Below are positions 36,148 to 48,000 of a stretch of DNA of 64,000 nucleotides, in pieces. The DNA comes from Neurospora intermedia. Taxonomy: Eukaryota; Ascomycota; Sordariomycetes; Sordariales; Sordariaceae. The DNA lies in assembly GCA_037102815.1 (NCBI GenBank), contig BTPP01000003.1, positions 4,898,001-4,962,000 of the forward strand, given 5' to 3'. Under the pieces are notes generated by a model. That model did not search any database. It was given only the letters and a program-made list of their open reading frames with translations, and had not been told where the DNA came from. Made by a program: the position numbers and the translations under genes. Every line of letters begins with the position of its first letter. Positions within the stretch are counted from its first letter, which is position 1.

Positions 36148-39100
36148 GGACGTTTGGTGTGCCCGAACAGACGTACAGGTGGTAGTTGAATTTGATGGTC
36201 CAGCGGACGATGTGCCTTATGCCGTACCCAAGGTTGACGCATTCGCCATTCGCAGCAGCTTCTTCTTTGGTCCTGAATAAGCGGTTATGGCGGCCAACTT
36301 GTCAACACACCTCGGCCGGAATCGGCACCGAAACGTTCCAGAAGGCTTCTCGAGATTACTCAACTCGAAATGGCGTATGCACTAATGAGGATGCTGCTTT
36401 GCAGCAGCCAGGAACGGCAAAGACCGAATTAAGGACTGAGCCGCGCAAGAAGCCGCTACAACAAGGTACTGTAGTGTAAACCGACACTGTTTACGCCCGC
36501 GCAAGTGTGGGGGTTCCTACCGGAATATGACGGATTGTGACAGCCATCTCCTAGCCAGTCTTGGTTGACAGACACCTCATGACCGCCTGAAATTTGCAGG
36601 CGCAAGAGACCTGGCTGGTTACTTTGGTTTACCTTGACCTCCCCCCACCTCCAAGTTGTTGTTGCTTTTTTTTTATTGTCCTTCCCAGGGATTTTGAATA
36701 TGGGTGAGGAAAAGGTTATTGGTTCAGGACGATGTGGCCTGCGAGGTTGCTTTGTCGTCGGCCTTCCATCCCTCAACTGTTGCCCTTTTCGGATGACTCG
36801 ACGGGATTCAAAATGTCGCCTGGGGATTGGCTTGCCAGAAGTGTCAGTGCGTGCAATAGGTTCTGACATTGGGCACCACAGCAACTTCGGCGTCCGAACC
36901 CAAAGCCGACCTGGCGGTGACGGGCCCATGGTCTATGTTTGGTAACCACTCTCTGGTTCATCCTCTTTTTTCTGTCAGACCTTGTCACCTCCCTCCCTAA
37001 TACTGTTGAAGCGAACGTTGCATATGTCTTGGCGCTGATGTCGTTGACTCTGACAATCAATGCCGCCTCGAATCTAACCTTGCCCATATTCGATGTTCAG
37101 GGGCTTGTGCTCGTTCATTTGAGGCTGCTGGCGAAGGAAAATTTCTCGTCTGGGCTGAAATGCCGAAGGGCGAGTTCCGCCGAGCGTGTTTGAACAGTGT
37201 GGGCCCAACGGGATGTGTTGCCAGGGCTGAAAATCTGAAAAGCCTCATCGCATGGCCGGTGGAGTCGATCGAGGCCATCGGTGGAGTTTGCCTGTGGCAC
37301 ATTGTCTCGAAACTCGTGCGTTGTATGAGCGCATGTGGAAAGTCGAACTGGAAACGCTCAGCGTCGAAGCAAATATCTCTGAAAACTAGCACACCCGTCT
37401 GATGCTGGTCAGTCTTCACCACCATGTGAGTCTCTTCAAAATGCCTGTTTTCGTAAAAGAAAGTCGTCGACGGCGCTTGGTTGTTGCGCCAAGCATTGAC
37501 TCGTAGCGTGAAGCTGTTACTTGATGTGCTTGACGTCATCCCGTGCTCTGGTGTGTGTACTGTGTAGGAGCTCGCGCTTTGGCAACCTTCAGATCGCGAA
37601 GCCAACTTGGCGCGTTTAACATGATTGTGGATTGTTGATTGTGGTAAGCTGTGGGACACCCGCCACGGCCTGGAAACGCTCAACCTTCTGGATGCTGCCC
37701 GATCCATTCCGACCGCCCAAAGCTGTGACTGGGCGATGCTCAGGGGACCTCAGGGGATCTCAGGGGCCTAGATGATCGATCTCAAACGGCCAGGGGGTAG
37801 TGCTGTTGAGTTGTGTTCGCGGTGGCGATGATGTGGACGGCGTTGCCAACAATAGCTCGACGATAAGGCATGTGTGTGGACGATGGTGTCGTGTCATGTC
37901 GTGTGTGCCTCAAAGGAGATGTTTCGGGGAAATGGAGAGCGGGCACTAGAAGGGAGCGGAAGCCACTACAGTGATTTGGATCACCGCCCGAGATGGATAT
38001 GCGTCATGTTGTGTGAGAACGAGGTCGTGGACGCGAGACGAGAAGTGGGCGGAAAGATGAAAGTCAAGCGAGCGAGCAGTGCGGATGTGGAAAAGTGCTA
38101 CAAGGAGCGACTTGTTCCAACTGTACTGAAGTGATGACAGGAATGGCTGCTCGTGACTTTCATCTTTGGTCATTCATTGATTTGATTCTCGTCCAGGTTC
38201 AGGTGTTTTGAGATTGTTGTGCGTTCCGATTTGGCGTCTCCTTGCCTGCCTCGGCGCCCAACTCGAGTCCTTCTGCCTGTCCTGCCCGCCCCACTCTGAA
38301 AACAGGGGGTCAATGTGGACCCTTCCAAAAGCTTGTTTTGCAGGCACCTTTGCGGCTGCAACCGGGGAAGCTGCCAAGTGCGCAGGGCTGGCACACAGTG
38401 TGCATGATCACGCCTTTCCATCTCAGCCTTCAGTTCTCGCGAGACTCCTGCTCCTCCCTCATCAAACTAAACTGAACTCGCAATGGGTCTCTGACCAGAT
38501 TGAAGGGAAGCGGCTACCTCTACGAGCTGTGCGGGGAGAAGAATCCAATAAAAAAATAAAAAATAAAAAATAAAAACATTCCCCTCTGAGTCCTCGGCTA
38601 CTATCTTTTGTTCACCGACACCGGCAACAGCTCCAATAATGTTCGCGCCTGCCTTATGGGACTCTGGTTCACCCCTCATTGGCCCAGTTCCATTGTGAAT
38701 GGAGTCAGCTTATCAGTTACCCGAAGAGCGAGCTCATCTCTGAATCAGGAAATTTGAGGTATCCTTCCCTTCTTTCTTACCGTTATCGGCCTACTCGAGT
38801 TTCACCGCTTCACATCGTAGTGGACGACGACGACGACGTGGTCCGACATCCATCTGTCATATCTCGCTGTCTCAAGCGGTCTGGAAGCCTCATCCCTTTG
38901 ACATCCATCCACAAAATTTCCGCGAGCCCTACGAGGCCTTCCGCTTGACTGATACTACACTACACAGTACAGTGTCCGGAGGGGACCCTGGTGGGAGATG
39001 ATCCGCCTTGACCTACAACATCTTACGTTTCGAGGTCGGTGAAGCCGGAGCCAGAGACGGGATGCTCATCCATGAAGCCTACCTTAGTTTCAAGTGAGCC

Positions 39101-39347
39101 GGTGAGCAAACCAATGACATGTTGTGCTATAACCACTTTCTTTTTAAACCATTAGATCTTCCGCTAAAGCACCCGTCAGACAGTCTCGGAGAATTTCTTA
39201 CATGAAGCAAGCTCCAGTTAACAAGATCAAAGCTCCCATCTGCCAAGCCAAGCTTACCATATGTCTTGGTTTTTGAGTTCCTTATCCCCTCTATTTCGGA
39301 CTGTGGGGTGTCCGGTACAGTGACCTACCCCCGTCCCCCTTCCCACT

Positions 39348-39387
39348 CCCCCCCCCCCCCCCGGCATCCCCAGATCCGGGGTGCCGG
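39348..39387. repeat. C15 run followed by a GC-rich inverted repeat
   Basis: Fifteen C residues (39348-39362) run into an inverted repeat: CCGGCA-T-CCCC (39361-39371), loop AGATCC, GGGGTGCCGG (39378-39387). This is a ten-pair stem with one bulged T and a six-base loop. It stands out in moderately AT-rich surroundings. Confidence 0.8.
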
Positions 39388-42300
39388 GATGGGTCTTTGC
39401 TTAGCATGCGGTGAACTAGTATAGAAAGATTGCAGTGACCAATTCTTGATAAGGCATGCATCGACAACCTCCTGCCCGATTTCCATCTCGCCGTGTTGCA
39501 TCCAGCACTGGCTTGATCTTCAGATAGATCTAGTCAACATGTTGACTTCCGATTCTCAATATCTCACACGCACACAACCACCGCATGAACCATCCCCGGA
39601 ATCCGGATGACCCGGAATGTTCGGATCATCACGAGCGGTGCACCGGTCATGGCGTGCCAGCTAATGTATTCCATGTATCAGTTTCCTACTGCAAACATTC
39701 ACTAACCTTCTATGTAGCAGTATACGATGATCATTCATGCTACACATTACTTGTTCGCCATTCTCGTACGTTGCCCATGGTTCCAGAACTTGACTTCACA
39801 TTCCAGCACTAGCAGGATCTTCCACAATGATCATTGTCAGCATGCGACCTTTTTCAAAGTATAAAGTTATCATGCTCCCTGAAACAAAAGGGGTCAACGT
39901 ACTTCTATACATTTGGCAGACAGTAAAGACTCATCACGATACACCTTACCCACGGCAAATGTCAATCCTGTAAGTCAAAAGTCGGTATGTAAGTCTTCTG
40001 ATTCTCCTACAGCTACCAGCCCACAGTTGTTACTTATACGCATTTGCACGTTCTCGTTTTGGCATTTGGAACATAGAAGATCTCACCCCAAGTTAACTAT
40101 AAATTGGACTGTTGATCTATAACCCAACCTTGCGAAGCTGAGCAAGTTGAGAACTATCTTTCCTTGCGGGTCCTCGATCAGTTATTGGCCAACTCTTTTG
40201 CAACCTCGATCAACAACCCACGTGGTGTTGGGGTGGCCGTTGGTCATGCGAAATAAAGGTCTATGCCTAGTACCGCGGACTATTTGTTTCTTGTAGGCAC
40301 TCCACCGTGGCGGCATGCATCATGGAACAACATCAAGATGGTCGATCTGAGAATCCTGCAGTACGCTATTCTCACAATATGAAGAAGAATGCTTCGAATC
40401 ATTCAACTTGGCTAACATTCAATCAAGAATCTGTGCCTTCGGTCCTGTGAATACGCTGTGTCTTCGCAGAGGTGAAGCGACTCGAGTCACGATCAACGCC
40501 CAAGTTCACCGACTCATTCGCTCTCCACCACAAACATTATCCCCACTGTGAACTCGCAGCACGTCTTATTCCTATTAAACAGTTCCACCAGTTTCAGACA
40601 TTGAATACGAAGAATTAACAACCATCCTTCTTTCCGAGATTTTCCTGGTGCTCAAAACGCACCGTGTTATGATGTTGTCCATTAAAGAGACGAAGAAAGT
40701 GCAAGAACGACTCGTATCATGACCAACCAAAAGTATGGAAGAAACCAAGGAAACAGTGGCGTCACTGCCTCTAAGTACTTCCACTGAACTGAAACTTCTC
40801 CCGCCACTTTCAGGTTCGCCAGAGTAATGTACCATGCTAGGTTTCCAGCATCACTACCTCTACCTTAAAACATCAAACTTCGCATCCCCAAATGATGGAA
40901 TTCAACAGTTACGACGTAGCCGAGCTGCAGCCCAGTTAAAGATGAAATCGCGGTTCTCACGTGTAACTACCTCTACTTGACCCTCTCCACACGCCGTCGC
41001 GACTTCCCACTGCTACATACCGCGGATCACGGCACCGGAGCCTGACTCGATTCAGCCTCCACCGAATCAATATTGGAAACGGAGTTAGGTAGGTATCGGC
41101 ATTGCCGAGGATGGGGTATAGAGACACTTCATCTCACCAGCTCACCAAAGGTCAAATCAATCCACAACATAGAAGTAGTGGCGATGCCTACCTACACCTC
41201 CCTTACCTCGTCCAGGACAAAATTAACGGAAACCGCAACCGGCCAGATCACTGTAACCATGACATCGCCATAAACAGACACCAAGGCGGGTTTCCATTCA
41301 TCTCATTACCTTTTTCTGTATATATATATATCTCGGATGCCTTTTTACAGGGAACAACAGTTAGTCGCATCCTATTACCCTACCCACAATGATTCCCATC
41401 TCATTACCTACCCTCCATCCCATGATCCAGTTCGTGTCACCCAGCATAACAAACCAAATCCTACAGATTTTTAAACACCGTCCCGCTTTCGCTCAGCGAT
41501 GATTTTCGCGAGGCTCTCATGACTAACGAGATTACTACGGTACCGTCCACTTTCACGGTTGATTCCGAAAACAAGTTCCGCGTCCGTTTTTGGATATTGA
41601 ACCCACCGCAGATTTCTCCCCCCCCCTCCCCCCATGCCCCAAAAAAAGAAGACTCCAATGTCGTGAGTCGTGTAAGTAGGTCCCATTCCGTCCATCCGGA
41701 TGTTCTTGGCGGCCGGCAGCGGTGTCCGGTTTCCCTCCCTTTTCTTTTTCTCGGTATTCGGTAGGTCAGTATATACTTACCTAGGTACCTACCTACTTGC
41801 CTACCTCGGTAAGCTCGTCCAGAATAAATGAAAACGTCGGTGGAATTCAGAGAGCATGATGCTAAATGCTAAATGGGCAAATTGACAAACGCATTCCAGC
41901 GAGTTTTTTGTAGAGCTACGAACAGCTAGCTCTATTAGGGACCATGTAATGACTATGAAATGGCCATGAGGACGAATGAAAAAGAAAAAAAATAAAGAGA
42001 AAAAAAACGGAAGCAGGTTTTCCGTAAAAGCCCTCGACATTACGACCGATTGGTGCTTGTTTGTGTTGAGGGAGGCAGTATGGGGGTGATTCTTCATGAT
42101 ACGGTGACGGCAATCGAGTCAGTCAAGTCCTGGGAGGGGTGGAGCCAAGAAGATAGGGGTGGTGGTGTTGGGAAGAAACAAAACAAAAACGCATACGATA
42201 TTGCTGTCGTTGATGTAGTTGTTCATGTTTTTGTTGATCATGGTCATCATGACGACTGGTGACGAAAGGATCATGATGGGATGGGCGAAGGCTTGTAAGT

Positions 42301-42830
42301 CGAACAGAAGAAACAGGTTCTGAGTAAGTTATGCTTTATCGAGAGGACATTACATCATGTAAAAGTGTAGATCTGTAGATGCCATGGAACAAGCGTGAAC
42401 ACCAGCATGGCCAAGGGTATACAGTATGCTCTATTACGTAGATTCACAAGTGTATACGGCAAGACACATTCAAACAAGTCAAATCCCGAATCACAATTTC
42501 GACGGAAGGAACCTCAGAGTAACAAATCCGAAATAGCCTAAGCCATATGATTTAGATTAACTATTATCTTACACTGGGTGATGCCGGGTGGAATGACAAG
42601 AGATTATATCCACCACAGATATGCTTATGTACGGACACTTTATGTCTTCATCACCAAAATCCACCAAAATCCAAAAAAAGACAAGCCCCTTGCTCTTCCA
42701 ACCAAACACGCGACCAAACAAATGAAATCCGGCTGATATGCCCAAGTAGAGTGACCAGTGGTTGTAAAATCCACTCGCCCGTTCCAACACGCCCCCGATG
42801 GCAAAATGCATACATACATGTGATTAATGC

Positions 42831-42874
42831 TCTTCTTCTTCTTCTTCTTCTTCTTCTTCTTCTTCTTCTTCTTC
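42831..42874. repeat. (TCT)n microsatellite
   Basis: About 14-15 perfect TCT/CTT units, about 110 bases downstream of the CFEM protein gene's stop and possibly in its 3' UTR. Confidence 0.95.
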
Positions 42875-42985
42875 GTCAAGGATCGTAAGAAATGATACCT
42901 TTGTCCTGTCTTTCGTTTTTACATTGTTGGTATTATACACGCTTTTCTTCTCATTCCAAACCTAGGCCTAAGCCTCTAAGAGAGC

Positions 42986-45086
42986 TTAAAGAGCAAGAGC
43001 GCCGAGGAAGGCAGCAACGGCAAGACCAAGGCCAGCGCTGACACGGCCGCTTCCGGCAACGACAATAGGAGGGCTGATGACGCTCGAAGTGGGACGGACG
43101 AAGCCGCCAGTGCCGACGGCAGTGCCGATGGGAACAGAGGGGGCGCTGGTGACGACGGCAGGAGCGCTGTTGACGGGAGCAGCGGCGCTGGTGCTGACGC
43201 CAACGGCACCAGTCTCGGTAGTCTCGGTGGCGGTGGCAGAAACGACAGGGACCGCCTCGGTCTCGGTGACGAGAGGGACGCCGGTGGGAGCAGGGACGAT
43301 GGCAACATCATCCGTAGTGCTGGTGAAGTGAATCTGGGGCACGGTCATGGTAGTGTCGACGATGACGGTGGTGCTGGAGCTGGCAATGGTCGAGCCGGCC
43401 TCGTTGGTGCAGGGAACAACCGTGGTAAGGTTGACAGTGATGGTGGTGAGAACGGGAACAACAGAGGTAGGGGCAGCAGTAGTGGTGACATAGGTGGGAA
43501 CGCCGGTGGCGATGCCAGGGTTGGTGTTGACATAGGGAGCGCAGATACCCTGGAAGAAGGTGATGGCATCAGAGATGATCGAGTTGGACTCGCCGTGGGC
43601 GTAGATGCACTCGTAGACGTTCTTGACGAAGAGGGCGTTGGGGCAGAAGCAGGCAGCGTCGGAGTTGTCAGTGCAGCCAGTCTCGAACAGGAAGGTGTTC
43701 AAGCACGAAGGGACGACGCCAGGGCAAGGAAGGGGCTTGACCGGGGCGGTAGAAACAGGAGCAGCGCTGGAAGTGGTGTCGACGGCGGCAGCAGAAGAGC
43801 TAGCGACGCTACCGGCAGAGGTGGGGACAACGACACCGGTGCTGATCTCAACGGCGGAAGAGACGACAGCGGAAGAGGCGACAGCAGACGACTGAACAGC
43901 AGCGGCGGAAGAGGTGGAGGCGGCGGGAGCAGAGATGATTTCACCGATGGAGGTGGAGATGACAATCTCACCGGGACCTCCAGAGCTGGCGACAGGGGCA
44001 GCAGAAGAGATGGCCGAGACCACAGTGGTGCGAGTCTCGGTGACAGCGCTGACGGTGGTGGAGGTGGCAATGGTGACTACAGTGGTGGTGAAGTGGTTGG
44101 CAGGGCAGTTGGTCACAGTAGGAGCGCAGCTGGTGATGGTCTGAATCTCAGTGATGAAGACGGTGGAGGTGCTGTCGAAGCTGGTGACGATGGTGCTGGT
44201 GACGGGAGGAGCAGACACAACCTCGCTGATGGGGGCGCTCTCACTGGGCTTGGCAGGGCTGGACTCAACAGGGACGCTAGGAGCGCTGGTGATCTCGGCG
44301 GGAGCAGTGCTGGTCTGGCTTCCAGGAACGCTCTCAGCAGGAGCGCTGGATGAAGCGACGGGAGCAGCAGAAGTGCTGGTAATCTCGGCGGGGACGGTGG
44401 GGACGCTGACGGTGGCAGCAGCAGAGGTGGTAAAGGCGGCCTTGGTAGTCTTGGTCTTGGGAGGGACGGTGCTCTGCTTGGTGCTGCAGTCGAAAGAGAT
44501 GGTGCTGACGATGACACTGCAGCTAGGCTTGGGCTTCTCGGGCTGAGGAGGGTAGACGATGGTGACGTTGTGAGCACCACCGCACTGCTTGTTCACGACG
44601 TTGGTGCCGTCCTTTGAGCACCGGTTACGGTGCTTGCAAGTAGATCCATCGGGCATACCATAGTGGAACTCCAGATCGCAGTCGAACTCGGGCGTAATGT
44701 GGATGGAGCCCAGCGAGAACTCGCCGCCCGCACTGAACGAAGGGGCCTTGCTGTGGTCAGAGCCGCAGACACCGCTGATACCCCCAAAGGTACGCTTTCC
44801 AAAGCGACCACCAAAGCCAGCACCCGCGACCCAGCCGTTGAAGTTGAAGTCCATGTACTGAGAGAAGGGGCCAAGGGAGAGATCATCGAAAATGAAGCCA
44901 GTCTTTTGCTGCTCGGTACACTTGTTGTCGGTGTTCTGAGGGCAAGTGAATGGCGGGGCGTTGTGCCAGGGGAACTATGAGAAAGCATATGTTAGTTTTG
45001 GGCGGTTGAAGACATAGTTGGAGATATAGACTTACAGTGGCGGCCGCGCTGGCAGCGAAGGCCAAGAGAGAAGCAGAGTACTTCAT
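42986..45086 (-). CDS. CFEM-type GPI-anchored cell-surface glycoprotein, 679 aa
   Basis: Two exons, 45086-45036 and 44974-42986, across a 61-nt intron give 679 residues. Exon 1 encodes most of the signal peptide (MKYSASLLAFAASAAAT). Residues about 18-150 form a Gly/Cys-containing domain (FPWHNAPPFTCPQNT; DFNFNGWVAGAGFGG; DCDLEFHYGMPDGSTC) that I do not recognise. A long Ser/Thr/Ala/Val-rich region, probably O-glycosylated, runs from about 150. A CFEM-like Cys domain lies at about 430-497 (CPGVVPSCLNTFLFETGC, DAACFCPN, ECIYAHG, GICAPYV). I count seven cysteines where CFEM usually has eight. The C-terminus ends in a small-residue GPI-attachment site and a hydrophobic tail (GSGRVSAGLGLAVAAFLGAL). 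CFEM proteins act in adhesion, haem/iron capture or signalling at the wall; which applies here cannot be told. Long frames on the opposite strand are composition shadows. Confidence 0.88.
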
Positions 45087-48000
45087 GGTGACGACTTTCT
45101 AAGTCTGAGAAAAAAAAGAGATATGATTTCGGCAAAAGGTAATAGTCTTCCTGAGTGTATTCGAGTCCGGGTTCTTGTTGTTAACCTGGTATAGGCAGTG
45201 TGGTACGTGATTCAATCAACGAATGGTGGTGATAACCTGTCAAGGTGAACACAAACAATAAGATTAAGAGAGGGGATGGAGCAAAGAAGCGAATGGCTTT
45301 GACTCCCGAGAAGGACTGAGGAGTGATAACAAGAGAGGGAAGAGAGGGAAAACAACAAGATGATGGAAGAAAAGCTCTTGTCGAATACAACCAAGAGAGA
45401 TGATCTGGCAAAGAGAGGGAAGCCTCGCTCTCATATAGCAACTCGGGATACCTGGATGAATGGGTTGATGGAAGCATTGACTGGAAAGGGGAGCCAGGCC
45501 CATTCAGGTCAACGGGGTGCTGAGCTTTCCCGTTACATTGGACAGTGTAACCATTCCGAGAAGTCATATTGATATTCCATGCTCATACTCTACGAGAGCC
45601 GCCACTCACAGGTGGCTGCCAAGAAAAAAGATCAAACTGACCACAAGGGTATGGATTGTAGGAATGAAGACCAGACAAAGAGGGCAACATTTTGCCTGCG
45701 CCCGATACGACTTGCGGTGCCATGGCGGACGTCGGCAGTCAAGTGGCTCAGTGTTGAGCGGTTGTGAGGTGAGTTGCAAGATGAGAAGAGGAGTCGACGA
45801 GTGGTTCGGAAGTCGTGAGGGTTAGACGTGTGTGTGCCAGGGTTCGCATGGGGCTTGCAAGGGTGTGCATGCTGTCGCGCGGCTCCGTCGTCCATTGTCG
45901 AAACATTGACCAGCAGGGGTTCTCCAACAGTCTGACCACCCCTGGTTAGTCCTCTTTTGGCTAGGCTAGGGGTATGCATGGGTTGCAATTACCCCCCTCC
46001 GTCCACATGTCCAATCGCTTGTTAGCGCGCTGCTCTTTCCATGTCTGTTTTTGTTAAGGTACTTGGTTATTGGCACGAAAGAATTACCTTGCAAACTCCA
46101 AAGACAGGAAAGAAGAGATACTAACTTTAAGATGGCTACCTCAACCAGCGGGGCAATATCGGCACTTGACTGTGACTTTGACAGATCTATTCTACAGTGT
46201 CTCGCCTGTCAAATGTCAGACCTTCCTGCTGTGGTAGAACTTCTTGATATTGTTCTCATCTCAGGCGATTCTTAGCTTGCTACCCCTCTGTGCCAGAGAC
46301 CAGCATGGCCCAATCTCACCTTTGGCCATTTTTGACATCTTGGTCAGATTTGAGATTAACATCTGTGTCCCAGCGTCCAGCATGTACGTCATCACCACGA
46401 GCTCTACACCATCACAACAGCCAACTGCTGGAGCCATCTCCAAGATGGTACACCTGAAGCGAGGAAGCATTGGATCTTGAAACAAAAACACCTGCTCAGC
46501 CACGCCGCATACGCTACCGCAGGTACTAGCAGAATGAAGGATGGAGGGGCAGCAATGCCCCCACATCCAATCGTTGATGTTCTCGCCGATTGCCTTCATG
46601 GATTTTTTTCGGCCCAGAAAAGAGCAAAAGTGGAGGGAGCCCTATGCCTGTCTCCCCAGGATTCGGATGTCCTTAGCGAAGAGCAAGCGACTAGTATAGA
46701 CAGCGGTGCATCTCACCATTATCCCGATCTCGGCAGCACTGTTCACCCCCGGTTGATGTCGCTTCCTCGCGGCGACAGCAACCCCGCCTTGGACCCAAGC
46801 TCTTTTGCCGAATTAATCACCGGCATCGGTTGATGTTCCCTGATCCAACATCCGACCCTGCCCACGTTTTCTCTAGTGGCCGCTTTGAACTTCTTGGGAT
46901 CTGATAGTCTTGTCACTATCAATGGACTTTACCATGCCGAAGGTAACCTCGTCATTTCATATGGTCCGAGTTACCAGCCAACAATCTCCTCCCTAGTCCA
47001 GCTTTGGCCAATTTTTTTTCCTGTTCGGAAAAGACATCGCTGAGGGGGCGAGACGTCAGAATACCACCGGCCGAATGGAACCCGATTGTGGCTTGGTGAT
47101 GCTGAAACATGAAACTAACTTTCACCAAGAGTTTCCCATCGGCCCCCTTGACTGGCAACAAAGACGCCAAGGAGAAGTTTTGCTCTGTAGCCAATGGTCA
47201 AGCACCAAGGTCAAGCGCCCACGTTATTCGGCGGCTTCAAACAGTGTCATCTCGGGCGCTTCGATTCTAGATTTCGACAGCCATTCTCTTCGTTGACGAG
47301 ATCATATCTTACGTCGGCCTTTTTGAGGATGTGGAAATGAGTACGAGCTGCCCTGAACAAGAAGTTGGATGTCTTTTTCTTTGATTGTTGTGCAACGAAA
47401 GAACTTGGCTTAAACCCACCGCCAAATAGTGGAGCGTAATATTGCACCGCGCACGGATGACGTCCGAGCGAACAATCATTCCAGCTCAGATAAGACATCA
47501 ACAACAAGCAGCCTAGACTCTAGACATAGTCTCCCTGGACTTGCGCTTCTCGAGCTGCTGAGCTCTCCATGATGTGTGCTTTCAGATCGGATGGCAACCG
47601 TTACTTGGCCCCGTATGCTGTGTGATCACGACGGGAGGACTGCAATTTCCCGAAACATGTCTCTTGACGGCGAGTCGCCCGCTTTCCACCGTTCTTGTCT
47701 GTCCCACCCGGACAATATTCTCCTGTCAACGCCTCGTTGTCTCACCTGGAACGCCAAAGCGACGCCGGTGGCAGTGGCTCGGTGGCTCTCGATGAGCCTG
47801 CTCCACACTTCAGCAGCTGTCGTTAATCAAATGTCATCAACTGAAAGTTCACGCGGTGCGACCTATCGACACTATTTGCCATTTTTAGCATGCGGCTAAA
47901 GACAAAGACACCAAACTGCTTCTTGACCTCAGCACGGGACTGACTAACGTGAACATCTGACTCTCGATCATGCCAAGTTGTCGAGGTTTGATGTTATTCA

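Larger units (their letters stand above)
32915..42985. other. 10-kb non-coding stretch upstream of the zinc-cluster regulator
   Basis: I found no supported gene. The longest frame is an orphan on the minus strand, 37707-37057 (216 codons from an ATG, no recognisable domain). The stretch holds seven copies of GTAGTGTA/TACACTAC between 33735 and 38963. It also holds a T-rich run at 35175-35216, A40 at 36105-36144, a 10-bp triple repeat CTCAGGGGNN at 37739-37768, C15 plus a GC-rich hairpin at 39348-39387, and (TCT)n at 42831-42874. Its left part must contain the promoter and probably a long leader of the regulator. Its right 100 bases are the 3' side of the CFEM protein gene. Confidence 0.5.

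Noticed and set aside
43328-44353. 341-codon plus-strand frame over the CFEM protein gene
   Set aside because: Gly/Asp/Arg-rich composition shadow of the Ser/Thr/Ala-rich region on the minus strand.
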